This document shows, in pieces, positions 43,399-51,556 of a DNA stretch of 64,000 bases. Position 1 is the stretch's first letter. Each line of letters starts with the position of its first letter. The notes under the pieces were generated by a model. That model saw only the letters and a program-made list of their open reading frames with translations, searched no databases and was not told the origin of the DNA. The DNA comes from Bacteroidales bacterium UBA2714 (lineage in GTDB: Bacteria > Bacteroidota > Bacteroidia > Bacteroidales > P3): NCBI GenBank assembly GCA_002354035.1, contig DEKU01000020.1:39815-103814 (forward strand), in the 5' to 3' direction. The position numbers and the translations under genes were made by a program.

Positions 43399-44183
43399 CC
43401 TCACGGCTTCTCATCCTCTTTGCCGCTCTTGCCCTCAGCCTCCATGCCTGGGGGCAAACCACGGCCACGGTGCCGGACACCCTGCCGGACACCCTCGCGG
43501 CCCTTCCCGCTCCCACCCCCGACTATGCCGTGCTCAACTACCTCCAGAATCACCGCACTCCCGTCGCCAACCGAGTCATGATAGGCATCAGCAACACCTT
43601 TGTCCTCGCGCCTCTCCCGGCCGCGGTCCATGCGGTGGCGGCCCTTGCCTCGGCCGGTTCCGACTCCCGTTCGCGGCTCAGCGACGATGCTTTCGAGGCC
43701 TCGCTCACCATGGGTCTGTGCGCCGCGGCCACCATGGGCCTGAAAAACACCATCGGTCGACCGCGCCCGTGGGTCACCTACCGGGGCCGACTGGTGTGCC
43801 TCCAGCATGTGGCGAGCGCCTCGTTCCCGTCGGGGCATACCTCTTTCACCTTTGCCGCCGCCACCTCGATGGCGCTGCTCCACCCCCAATGGTATTGTGT
43901 AGTACCTGCCTATCTGTGGGCCACAGCCGTGGGCTTCAGCAGGCTGTACATCGGTGCTCACTATCCCTCCGACGTTCTGGCGGGTGCCTTGGTGGGGGTT
44001 GGCAGCGCACTGCTGTCGCACTACATCCGCTCCCGCCTGTCCGCCGCCCAGCCCGACCCCGTCTCGGCTGCCACCGGCGCGGCGGTGAATCATGTCGCTC
44101 CGCCTGTGGCGACTGGCGCCACAAGCGGAATGCTGCCCCCTGCGCCCAGCATATTCATGCTGCCGGTGACGCTGGTTTTCTGA
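43395..44183 (+). CDS. PAP2 superfamily phosphatase, exported
   Basis: A 262-residue phosphatase with signal peptide (MTSRLLILFAALALSLHAWG, cut after GQ). All three PAP2 signature motifs are present: KNTIGRPRPW (about 117), PSGHTSFTFA (about 144) and SRLYIGAHYPSDVLAG (about 175-190). Such enzymes dephosphorylate lipids (undecaprenyl pyrophosphate, phosphatidic acid, lipid A) or soluble phosphates on the periplasmic side. The C-terminus ends in an alternating hydrophobic stretch (IFMLPVTLVF). It overlaps the PPDK-like gene by ATGA, so expression is coupled; what links the two activities is not evident. Confidence 0.9.
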   Translation: MTSRLLILFAALALSLHAWGQTTATVPDTLPDTLAALPAPTPDYAVLNYLQNHRTPVANRVMIGISNTFVLAPLPAAVHAVAALASAGSDSRSRLSDDAFEASLTMGLCAAATMGLKNTIGRPRPWVTYRGRLVCLQHVASASFPSGHTSFTFAAATSMALLHPQWYCVVPAYLWATAVGFSRLYIGAHYPSDVLAGALVGVGSALLSHYIRSRLSAAQPDPVSAATGAAVNHVAPPVATGATSGMLPPAPSIFMLPVTLVF

Positions 44184-44230
44184 CAGTTTCGAGACGACAA
44201 GCGGGCTACTTTTTTTCTACTTTCACATTG

Positions 44231-44277
44231 TTTTGATTCTATTTTGTTTCTTGCCAAGAAACAAAATAGAATCAAAA
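44231..44277. repeat. Perfect 23-bp inverted repeat with a one-base centre
   Basis: The arms 44231-44253 and 44255-44277 are exact complements around one C. They are AT-rich and are built from the 11-bp unit of the adjoining tandem array, two units in each orientation. It lies between convergent genes (PAP2 and the LytTR regulator), where a two-way terminator is expected. Confidence 0.9.
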
Positions 44278-44299
44278 TAGAAACAAAATAGAAACAAAA
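44256..44299. repeat. Four 11-bp tandem units, TAGAAnnnAAA type
   Basis: Units AAGAAACAAAA, TAGAATCAAAA, TAGAAACAAAA and TAGAAACAAAA, period exactly 11. The unit skeleton is the same as at 16807-16848. The A runs recur once per helical turn, so the DNA may be curved. Confidence 0.9.
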
Positions 44300-44359
44300 T
44301 ACAATCCAATTGTCGTATAAGAAAAAGAGCAGCTGGGAAAACGGTTGCGGGTTGGAGGG

Positions 44360-45208
44360 CTACAGGAGGCCGGTGTACCATTCTTTGAAGGATTGCACGC
44401 GGGCTTTGGGAATGATGATGCGGTCGGGCGTGGGAACGGTGAGGGTCAGTGTGTATTTGCCCAGCAGCCACACCGATATGTCCTTGATGGCGTTGTGGGC
44501 CACGATATATTGGCGGTTGGCGCGGAAGAAGGCCGAGGGGTCGAGCTGGGTCATGATGATGTCGAGGGGTTTGTCGAGGGGGTGGGTGGTGCCGTCCTGC
44601 ATCAGGGCCAGGGTGGAGCTGTGGCTGGCGGGGTTGGAGTTGTCGATGTAGATGCAGGCTATCTGGCTCACGTCGATGGGCACAAGCTTGTCGCGCAGGG
44701 GGATGAGGAAGTAGCGCTTGTATTGGTGGTAGTGGCGGTCCAGCATGTCGATGGCGTGGTGGAGGGCGTCGTCGTGTGCTGGGGGAGGAGGGGTTCGGCT
44801 GGCCAGTTTGTCGAGGGCGCGGCGCAGGTCGTTGGGGCTGATGGGTTTGAGCAGATAGTCGATGCTGTTGACTTGGAAGGCTTGCAGGGCGTACTGGTCG
44901 TAGGCGGTGGTGAAGATGATGGGGCAGGGGACTTCCACTTGGTCGAAGATGCGGAAGGCGAGGCCGTCGGCCAGGTGGATGTCCATAAACACCATGTCGG
45001 GCAAGGCGGGGTGGGTGGAGGTCGGGAAATCGGGATGGAGGGAATGATGGGCGGGTTCGGCGCATCCGGCGGAGCGGAACCATTCGACCGACTCTTCGAC
45101 TGATTGCAGCAGAGCCAGCACTTGCACTTCGGGTGCCACGGCGGCCAGCTGGCGGGTGAGATGTTGTACAGCGACGTTCTCGTCTTCGATTATCAATGCT
45201 GTTGACAT
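44360..45208 (-). CDS. LytTR-type response regulator
   Basis: A 282-residue regulator. Receiver domain 1-150: IIEDENVA, phospho-acceptor Asp near residue 76 in MVFMDIHLADG, IIFTTAYDQYALQAF and the IDYLLKPI lysine. The LytTR DNA-binding domain (about 185-282) has KLVPIDVSQIACIYIDN and FFRANRQYIVAHNAIKDI. Start set at the ATG complementary to 45206-45208 (MSTALIIEDEN), 16 bases after the kinase stop; the ATG at 45265 would overlap the kinase gene. It pairs with the LytS-like kinase and probably regulates the adjoining export operon. Confidence 0.92.
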   Translation of the reverse strand: MSTALIIEDENVAVQHLTRQLAAVAPEVQVLALLQSVEESVEWFRSAGCAEPAHHSLHPDFPTSTHPALPDMVFMDIHLADGLAFRIFDQVEVPCPIIFTTAYDQYALQAFQVNSIDYLLKPISPNDLRRALDKLASRTPPPPAHDDALHHAIDMLDRHYHQYKRYFLIPLRDKLVPIDVSQIACIYIDNSNPASHSSTLALMQDGTTHPLDKPLDIIMTQLDPSAFFRANRQYIVAHNAIKDISVWLLGKYTLTLTVPTPDRIIIPKARVQSFKEWYTGLL

Positions 45209-45224
45209 GGTGGGATGGGTGGTT

Positions 45225-46343
45225 TCAGGAGTGACTGTTTTCGAATTGGAGTGGTATTTCGACACTGAAGGTGGTGTCGGTTTGCGAGATGGATATGTCG
45301 CGGCGCAGCACCAGCCGGCATCGTTCGCTGAGGTTGGTGAGGCCGATGCTTCCGTGGTGGCCGTGGTCGGGGCCGTCCTTGGGCTGCAGGGGGTTGGAGA
45401 CGCAGAGCGAGTGGAGGGTGTGGCCGTCGGGAGCAGTGGTGGTGCGGGTGGCGATGGTGACGGTGAGCGGATGGCGGTCGCTCACGATGTTGTGCTGCAA
45501 GGCGTTTTCGACCAACAGCTGGACGCTGATGGGCACCACGTTTGCCGAGAGGCATTGGGGGTCGATGTGGGTGGAGACTTTGAATCCGTTGCCGTAGCGC
45601 AGTTGCATCATGGCTATGAAATTGTCGGTGAATCGCATTTCGTCGGCCAGTGTCACCTGCCGTTGCTGTTGCATGATGTAGCGGTAGGAGAGGGCCAGCT
45701 GGTGGAGGTATTCGTGTGCCCGCTGGTCGTCGTAGCCGATCAGTCCGTCGAGGGTGTTGAGGGAGTTGAAGAGGAAGTGGGGGTCGATTTGTTTTTCGAG
45801 GGCGTCGTAGCGTGTTTGGAGGCTTTCGGAGTTGGAGCGCTCCTCTTCCAGAAGGAGCTGTTGGTGGCGGGTCAGGTTGTAGAGCAGGAGGGTGATGAGG
45901 ATGACCGTCAGGGCCACAAAGCCGTCGCGGATCATGCTGATGTCTATCCGGATGGGTATGCCGAGGGAGGGGAAGAGGCCGTTGGCGACCCAGGCTGAAA
46001 GGGTGCTGAAACCTAAGGCGATGGCCAAAGAGCCGCCGATGGACCATGCAAGGCTGACGGCTGAGCTGTGGATGTCTGTGTTACGGGAGGTCGGGACACT
46101 GGGATGTTCGGTGAGACGGCGGAAGATGGCAAAGTTGTAGTGGAAAAGGATGAGGCTGAGAATGAGCAGCTGGATGAGAGTGAAAAGGGTGTGGGACGTT
46201 GAGGGAGGAGTGAATTGGGCAAAGCGGAGGTCGTCGACATGCACGATGGCGGTAAGGATGACACTGGTGATGAGCGCCAGAAGGTTGGCGTTGCCAGGCT
46301 TGTAGGGGTGGGCCATGCGGCGGGTGCTTAGGGCTGAGAGCAT
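45225..46343 (-). CDS. LytS/YehU-type sensor histidine kinase
   Basis: A 372-residue membrane kinase. Four hydrophobic segments lie in the first 150 residues (ANLLALITSVILTAIV, LFTLIQLLILSLILFHY, AWSIGGSLAIALGFSTL, GFVALTVILITLLLYNL). The His_kinase motif QIDPHFLFNSLNTLDGLI has its phospho-acceptor His near residue 187. The ATP-binding domain follows (VPISVQLLVENALQHNIV, then GSIGLTNLSERCRLV). No periplasmic sensor domain is visible, so the membrane part itself probably senses. An ATG nine codons downstream (MAHPYKPG) is an alternative start. A cluster of TCTAGA repeats lies 25 bases upstream. Confidence 0.92.
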   Translation of the reverse strand: MLSALSTRRMAHPYKPGNANLLALITSVILTAIVHVDDLRFAQFTPPSTSHTLFTLIQLLILSLILFHYNFAIFRRLTEHPSVPTSRNTDIHSSAVSLAWSIGGSLAIALGFSTLSAWVANGLFPSLGIPIRIDISMIRDGFVALTVILITLLLYNLTRHQQLLLEEERSNSESLQTRYDALEKQIDPHFLFNSLNTLDGLIGYDDQRAHEYLHQLALSYRYIMQQQRQVTLADEMRFTDNFIAMMQLRYGNGFKVSTHIDPQCLSANVVPISVQLLVENALQHNIVSDRHPLTVTIATRTTTAPDGHTLHSLCVSNPLQPKDGPDHGHHGSIGLTNLSERCRLVLRRDISISQTDTTFSVEIPLQFENSHS

Positions 46344-46367
46344 AGATGGGAGTTTATAGTGTTTTTT

Positions 46368-46401
46368 TCTAGAATAATCTAGATTATCTAGAATTTCTAG
46401 T
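46368..46401. promoter_or_regulatory. Four spaced TCTAG(A) elements before the kinase gene
   Basis: TCTAGA at 46368, 46378 and 46387 and TCTAGT at 46396, 9-10 bases apart, in the 88-base spacer between the ABC-2 permease stop and the kinase ATG. Spacing near one helical turn suggests an operator, perhaps for the LytTR regulator, or a folded termination element, as TCTAGA is self-complementary. Confidence 0.5.
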
Positions 46402-46431
46402 TATTAACTTGCTTTTTGGGTGTTTATTGTG

Positions 46432-47604
46432 TCATTTTAGGCGAAATTGTTTGGCGAAGCGGAGGCAGAAGCAGCTGGTGACAAAGTAGAGGGCTGTCTG
46501 GAGCCACAGCATGAGGTATTCGAACTTTACTCCCGCCAGTGTGGAACCCATCGTGTTGATGCGGATGAAGCCCTGGATGCCGTGGGTGGAGGGGAAGAGG
46601 TAGGAGAGTGTGCGCCAGAAGGGGGGCATGTTGCAGGCAGGCCAGATGGCTCCCGAAAGGAAAAGGAGTATGACGCTGAAGAAGATGCAGGTGACGATGC
46701 CGGTGTCGCGTTCGCGGACGAAGCTGCACACTGTCATGCAGAAGAAGATGGTGGCCAGCATGAATGGGAGCAGGAAGAGGCAGAGGTCGGTGAGACGGCC
46801 GATGTGGGGCAGGTCGAACAGGCGGGGTATAAGCACAAGGTCGATGGCCACCACGGGGACGTAGAGCAGCAAGTAGGCCAAGGCGCGACCTATCACCACG
46901 CGGGGACGGCCGTCGCGACGCAGCCGTGGGGGGATGACGCGGAGGGTTTCGCGGTCTTCGCGGGCGGTGCCGAAAAGGATGCCTATGCCGAGAAAGAGGG
47001 TCTGGTGGATGATGAGCACGAGGAGTGCGGGGACCAGAAAACTGGTGAATCCCCCGGTGGGGGAGTAGAGTTTCACATCGTCGTAGGGGATGGGTTTGAT
47101 GAGTTCGTCGGCGCTTTCGCCGGTTATGCCCACTAATGAGTAGCGCTGGAGCTCGATTTGTTGCAGCTCGTCGAGCAGCACGTTGCTGGCGGCAGAGAGG
47201 ACGCCACGGTAGTAGAGGAAGCTGCTCATGTCGCAGAAGAGACATACGCGGGCGGTCTCGTGGCGGGAAAGGCGTTGGTCGTAGTCGCGCGGGAAGAGGA
47301 AGATGCCGTTGATGTTGCGCTGCTCCATGAGGTGACGGGCTTCCTCCATATTGCAGCAATGGTAGTCGACCCGTAGTTCGGGGGTGGCGTCGAGTTTGTG
47401 GATGAACCGTCGCGAGGCGTCGCTGCGCGACTCGTCGACTACGGCCACGGGCAGATTGCGCACGAGCTCGTTTTTGTAGATGGCCCCGAAGATGAGGGGA
47501 TAGATGAGAGTGGCGATGAAGAAGATGAGCATGACGCCTTTGTCGCACAGCACACGGCGAAGCTCAATCACGTATACGTCCCAGATATCTTTAAGTACGT
47601 TCAT
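46432..47604 (-). CDS. ABC-2 type export permease (first of two in order of position)
   Basis: A 390-residue permease of the ABC-2/YhhJ type: one N-terminal helix (GVMLIFFIATLIYPLIFGAIY), a large periplasmic domain (about 45-175, with LPVAVVDESRSDASR), then five helices (for example VPALLVLIIHQTLFLGIGILFG). The fusion of a wide extracytoplasmic domain with C-terminal helices is typical for drug or polymer exporters of this class. It starts 19 bases after the second permease gene. No ATPase gene is present nearby, so a stand-alone ATPase elsewhere must serve it. Confidence 0.9.
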   Translation of the reverse strand: MNVLKDIWDVYVIELRRVLCDKGVMLIFFIATLIYPLIFGAIYKNELVRNLPVAVVDESRSDASRRFIHKLDATPELRVDYHCCNMEEARHLMEQRNINGIFLFPRDYDQRLSRHETARVCLFCDMSSFLYYRGVLSAASNVLLDELQQIELQRYSLVGITGESADELIKPIPYDDVKLYSPTGGFTSFLVPALLVLIIHQTLFLGIGILFGTAREDRETLRVIPPRLRRDGRPRVVIGRALAYLLLYVPVVAIDLVLIPRLFDLPHIGRLTDLCLFLLPFMLATIFFCMTVCSFVRERDTGIVTCIFFSVILLFLSGAIWPACNMPPFWRTLSYLFPSTHGIQGFIRINTMGSTLAGVKFEYLMLWLQTALYFVTSCFCLRFAKQFRLK

Positions 47605-47623
47605 GGCTGGTAGAGGAGTGTAA

Positions 47624-48814
47624 TCAGATTGATGGGTTGACAGTTGGGTTGATGGTGGGTTGGGAGGAAGGCTGAGTGGCAGCCTGGCGTGTCAGCAGCA
47701 GGGTTCCGACCAGACCTGTGAGCAGGAAGGCCAGGAGGGCGGCTACCTGCCAGTAGCAGCTGGCGAATCCCGAGCCGAAAAGGGAAATGCGCGACACGGC
47801 CATATAGTAGTGGCGCAGTGGGAAGATGAGGCTGAAGCCTTGCAGAGCGGGTGGCATGCTGGTGACGGGATAGGAGAAGCCGGACATGGTGAAGGCCAGG
47901 GTGCCATAGATGGCGGCAAAACAGGTGGAGAGGTGGGCGTCGGGGATGATGGCACTGAGGAAGACGGCCGTGGCTTGCATGGCCATGACCAGCAGGATGG
48001 TGAAGAGGGCCACGAGCCAGAAGCTGCCGTGCAGCTCGAAACCGCACCACCCGAACAGAACCAGGTTGCCTATGACGCCGAGCAGGGAGAACCAGAGGGT
48101 GTAGGGAGCCATTTTGCCCAGCAGAGCAGGGAGGGCACCTGCTGCAAGCCATTGGGAGAGGGTTCCCTCGCGGCGCTCTACACCGACCATGTAAACCGTA
48201 AGCAGCAGGACGAAAAGCCCCAACATGCCAGGCAGCATGGTGGTGAGGACGTAGGGCTGGTAGTTGGCCATGGGGTTGCTGATGAGGTGGGTGTCGAGTT
48301 CGATGGGTTGGATGAGTCCCATGATTTGGCTTTCGTTGAGGCCTTTTTTGCGCAGCACTTCGCGTTGCACGGCTCCGGAGGCGAGGTTGCTGATGGTGGC
48401 CAGTGTGCGGTAGCTGAGTGCGCCGCTGAGGAGGTAGGCATTGTTGCTGTAGAGCACAAGATGGGGCCGGGTGAAGGAAAGGACGTCGTTATAGGTGCCG
48501 GCGGGTATTTCAAGAAAGGCATAAATCTCCTGCCGCTGCATGGCTTGTCGGGCAGCGGTATGGGAACTGTAGACATTCACCACGCGGACACCTTGGCAGG
48601 CATTGATTTCGTGGCAAAGGCGGCGGGAGAGGTAGCTGCCGTCTTTGTCGACGATGGCTATGGGCAGCCTTTGGGGCTGCCCTTCGTCCATCAACGTGAG
48701 GAAGAAGACGTAGCAGAACACCAGGCCCAAAGAAGTGAGGATGAGGTATCGGGATTGGCCTCGGCTCCACAGTCGTTTCAGTTCACGTCTCAAAGAAATG
48801 ATGAAAGTATGCAT
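47624..48814 (-). CDS. ABC-2 type export permease (second paralogue)
   Basis: A 396-residue permease homologous to the neighbouring 390-aa one: N-terminal helix (YLILTSLGLVFCYVFFLT), periplasmic domain with LPIAIVDKDGSYLSRRL, and five C-terminal helices (TMLPGMLGLFVLLLTVYMVGVE; LFTILLVMAMQATAVFLSAIIP). The C-terminus ends in a short repeated Asn/Pro/Thr tail (TINPTVNPSI), a peculiarity not seen in its neighbour. The two permeases probably form a heterodimer joined to the HlyD adaptor encoded 55 bases upstream. Confidence 0.9.
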   Translation of the reverse strand: MHTFIISLRRELKRLWSRGQSRYLILTSLGLVFCYVFFLTLMDEGQPQRLPIAIVDKDGSYLSRRLCHEINACQGVRVVNVYSSHTAARQAMQRQEIYAFLEIPAGTYNDVLSFTRPHLVLYSNNAYLLSGALSYRTLATISNLASGAVQREVLRKKGLNESQIMGLIQPIELDTHLISNPMANYQPYVLTTMLPGMLGLFVLLLTVYMVGVERREGTLSQWLAAGALPALLGKMAPYTLWFSLLGVIGNLVLFGWCGFELHGSFWLVALFTILLVMAMQATAVFLSAIIPDAHLSTCFAAIYGTLAFTMSGFSYPVTSMPPALQGFSLIFPLRHYYMAVSRISLFGSGFASCYWQVAALLAFLLTGLVGTLLLTRQAATQPSSQPTINPTVNPSI

Positions 48815-48869
48815 TGTGATGATTAGATGTTCGGATGTTGGCGCATCTGTGATGAGAGGGTTTTGTTGT

Positions 48870-49850
48870 TCAGAGTAAAATGGCGGTCATGCCCGGCCGC
48901 ACATCGGGAATGGGTTCGGTGGGCACAAGCTTCACGTCGAAGCTTTTCACGTCGTATTGCCCGTTGATTTTGGTGGCACGCCAAACGGCATAGGTGGCCA
49001 TGGCTTTGAGGTAGGTGACTTTGCAGGTGTAGGTGTTGTCGCCGAGGGCAGGTATCTTTACTTCGACGGTGTTGCCTACGCGGAGGTCGCCCAGGAGGTC
49101 TTCGCGCACACTGATGGTAATCCAGACATTGCTCATGTCAAGGATGGACATGACAGGCGAGCCGGTGCCGATGAGGTCGCTGTGTTTGGCATAGATTTCG
49201 GCAACTTCGCCGTCGCAGGGGGCCAGCAGGTACCGGTCGCGGATGTATGATTCGACTTCGGAGACGGCACCGTCGGCCTGGCGCACCAAGGCGCTGGCGG
49301 CAGCTTTGTCCTCGGACTGGGCTCCTTCGCGGGCCATGTCGTATTGCAGCTTGGCGGCATTGGAGGTTGCCACGGCGGCACGGTATTGAGCCTCGGCCTC
49401 GTCGCGCTTTTGTGCGGAGATGACCTTCTTGTCGTAGAGGGTCTGAACGCGGTCGAAGGATTTTTTTGCAATGTCTACCCCCACCTCGGCTTTCTGCCAC
49501 ATCTCATAGGCGGAGGCTATTTGTTGCTGACGGGCTCCGTTCTGGGCTTTGGTGCTTTGGGCATCGGCTGCTGCACGGGCGGCGCGGGCTTGCTGCATCT
49601 TGGCATCGACTTCGGGGCTGGAGATAAAGGCAAGGGTGTCGCCGGCGTGCACTTGCTGCCCTTCTTCCACGAAGAGTTGGCTGAGCCGGCCGGGCACCTT
49701 GTTCGCTACACGGTATTCGTCGGCGCATATCTCGCCGGTAATCATTTCGGGTTCGGGCTGGAGGACCACAAGGCCGATGACGGCCACGATGGCCACGATG
49801 GCAAGCACCACTCCAATGCCCAACCATAAGCTTTTCTGGTCTTTGTTCAT
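48870..49850 (-). CDS. HlyD/EmrA family periplasmic adaptor
   Basis: A 326-residue membrane-fusion protein: N-terminal anchor helix (IGVVLAIVAIVAVIGLVVL), first half of the lipoyl domain (RVANKVPGRLSQLFVEEGQQVHAGD), a coiled-coil hairpin (about 75-190, Ala/Gln/Lys rich), second lipoyl half (RYLLAPCDGEVAEIYAKHSDLIGTG) and a beta-barrel. It links the ABC-2 permeases with the TolC-like channel encoded 34 bases upstream. Confidence 0.92.
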   Translation of the reverse strand: MNKDQKSLWLGIGVVLAIVAIVAVIGLVVLQPEPEMITGEICADEYRVANKVPGRLSQLFVEEGQQVHAGDTLAFISSPEVDAKMQQARAARAAADAQSTKAQNGARQQQIASAYEMWQKAEVGVDIAKKSFDRVQTLYDKKVISAQKRDEAEAQYRAAVATSNAAKLQYDMAREGAQSEDKAAASALVRQADGAVSEVESYIRDRYLLAPCDGEVAEIYAKHSDLIGTGSPVMSILDMSNVWITISVREDLLGDLRVGNTVEVKIPALGDNTYTCKVTYLKAMATYAVWRATKINGQYDVKSFDVKLVPTEPIPDVRPGMTAILL

Positions 49851-49884
49851 GACTGAGAGTTTTTGTATGTCGTATAAATCCTAT

Positions 49885-51351
49885 TTATTTCTGCATTTCG
49901 CCAAGAGCCTGCATGAGGTAGAGGTGGTCGAGGCGGACTTCAATCTCGGTGTCGAGCAGCTCGCTCTTGGCTTTCATCCAGGCCGTCTGGGCTGCCATGA
50001 GGTCGGTGGGGTTGATGACCCCTGCGTCGAACGATTCGTCGGCCAGCCGCAGGTTCTCCTCGGCATTCTCGAGGTCGCTCTGCGCTTGCTGCAACTTGAC
50101 GTTGGCCACCCTGAGTTGGTGGTTCAGTTTGTTCACCTCAAGCCTGATGAGGTTGCGCGACTCGTCCAGCTGGTAGGCAGCTTCGTTGCGTTTGTGTTTG
50201 GCGGCACGCAGTGCATAGTAGCTGCCGGGGTGGCCCAGAGGTATGGTCACTGCCACTCCGGCGGTGAACATGCCGCCAAAGTTATTCTGGAATCCGTTGA
50301 AGAGATTGGGGTTGCTCACGATGTATGAGCCGGTGAGCGCCACATTGGGCAGCAGTCCTGCACGGGCTATGCGCACTCCCTGCTGGGCCAGCCCCTCGGC
50401 ATCGCGTAGCAGCCGGTAGTCGTTGCGGCGGTTGCATATTTGGTCGATGTTGATAGTGTCGACGGGTTGGTAGGGTGTGAGTGTGGAGTCTTCGGCAAAA
50501 GTGTAGTTGCTGTCGGGGCTGATGCCACATATTTGGCACAGGGCCAGGCGCGCCAGTTCGAGTCCGCAGTCGGCTTTGGTGACGTTCATGCGGGCTTCAT
50601 TCAGCTTGACACGCACCTTGGTGACATCTGCACGGGTGGCCACGTCGGCCTCCACCATGGCTTCGACGTCGCTGTTGAGTTGCAACAGGAGGCTGTGGTA
50701 TTGGTGTGCCAACTGCTGCTTGTGCAGCACTGAGATGTATTGCCAGTAGGCGGCGTCGACAGCTATGAGAAGTCCGTCGTAGACGCGGTCGCCGATGGCT
50801 TGCTGCATGTCGAGGTTGTAGCGAGACGACTGATACATGGCCCAGAGGCGACCGCCAAGATAAATCGGTTGGCTGACGGTGGCGTTGGCAGCTATGATGT
50901 GGTGGAGGTTGATGTCCATGGCATCGGTCACCTGTTGCCCCATGTTGTTGAGGTTCTCCTCCAGCTGCAGGCCACCCAGATTGTCGACTATGCGGGCTGC
51001 CAAGGCGGGGTCGTGGATGCCTATGTTTTCCAACAGGTCGCTCAGGCTGTGGGCTATGTCGCCCTCCACGGTGGTGCCGATGTGGTTGATGTCGTAGGCC
51101 TGTTGGTCGCTCAGCAGTGATATGCTTTTCTGATTCCAGATGTAGGTGCCGCCAGCGTCCAGCTTTGGAAGAAACTGGCAGAAGGCCATGCGCTCCAGCG
51201 CTTCGGCGGCGTCGATGCGCTCCTGCGCGGCCTTGAGGGTGGGGTTGCTCTGGGTGGCTAAATAGCGGCACTGGGAGAGCGTGAGCCGTTGCTGCGCCAT
51301 GAGTGTGAGCCCCGCTGTGAGGGCGAGAAGAATGACAAATGTGCGTTTCAT
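49885..51351 (-). CDS. TolC-like outer-membrane efflux channel
   Basis: A 488-residue channel protein. The start is the ATG complementary to 51349-51351 (MKRTFVILLALTAGLTLM, signal peptide cut after MAQ), 20 bases after a TAnnTTTG box. The two-fold repeat of the OEP family is visible: LTLSQCRYLATQSNPTLKAAQ in the first half and GLAQQGVRIARAGLLPNVALTGSY in the second, with long coiled-coil helices. First gene of the operon TolC, HlyD, permease, permease. The open frame continues to 51534 but that part includes the promoter and encodes no plausible signal. Confidence 0.92.
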   Translation of the reverse strand: MKRTFVILLALTAGLTLMAQQRLTLSQCRYLATQSNPTLKAAQERIDAAEALERMAFCQFLPKLDAGGTYIWNQKSISLLSDQQAYDINHIGTTVEGDIAHSLSDLLENIGIHDPALAARIVDNLGGLQLEENLNNMGQQVTDAMDINLHHIIAANATVSQPIYLGGRLWAMYQSSRYNLDMQQAIGDRVYDGLLIAVDAAYWQYISVLHKQQLAHQYHSLLLQLNSDVEAMVEADVATRADVTKVRVKLNEARMNVTKADCGLELARLALCQICGISPDSNYTFAEDSTLTPYQPVDTINIDQICNRRNDYRLLRDAEGLAQQGVRIARAGLLPNVALTGSYIVSNPNLFNGFQNNFGGMFTAGVAVTIPLGHPGSYYALRAAKHKRNEAAYQLDESRNLIRLEVNKLNHQLRVANVKLQQAQSDLENAEENLRLADESFDAGVINPTDLMAAQTAWMKAKSELLDTEIEVRLDHLYLMQALGEMQK

Positions 51352-51370
51352 TGTTCTTATTTTTGAATTG

Positions 51371-51378
51371 CAAAAGTA
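51371..51378 (-). promoter_or_regulatory. -7 box of the export operon
   Basis: Minus-strand TACTTTTG, matching TAnnTTTG, 20 bases before the TolC-like ATG. No TTG at -33, which could mean activator dependence. Confidence 0.5.
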
Positions 51379-51476
51379 GTGCTTTTTTTCTGCCGAGGAG
51401 GCTGCGATGGTTGCGAAATGGGCTTTTGGGGCTCCGAAACGGCTATGTGGGGATTTGAATTGTTGTTTTTTTTCTG

Positions 51477-51503
51477 TTGAATTGATTTTTATTTGTATTT
51501 TTG
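51477..51503 (+). promoter_or_regulatory. Promoter of the giant T9SS protein gene
   Basis: TTG at 51477-51479 and TATTTTTG at 51496-51503 are separated by 16 bases, slightly short for the Bacteroidota -33/-7 pair. The ATG at 51557 is 54 bases downstream. Confidence 0.5.
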
Positions 51504-51556
51504 CAAGTGCAAAATGTGGATTATTAGTAAACATGATGATTATTAATAATAGGAAT

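Noticed and set aside
44256..44299. Insertion-sequence end suggested by the inverted and direct repeats
   Set aside because: There is no transposase gene or target duplication in the vicinity; the structure is explained by the 11-bp unit.
46424..47548. 374-aa open frame overlapping the first ABC-2 permease
   Set aside because: His/Arg/Pro-rich shadow; the permease frame shows membrane helices and homology to its neighbour.
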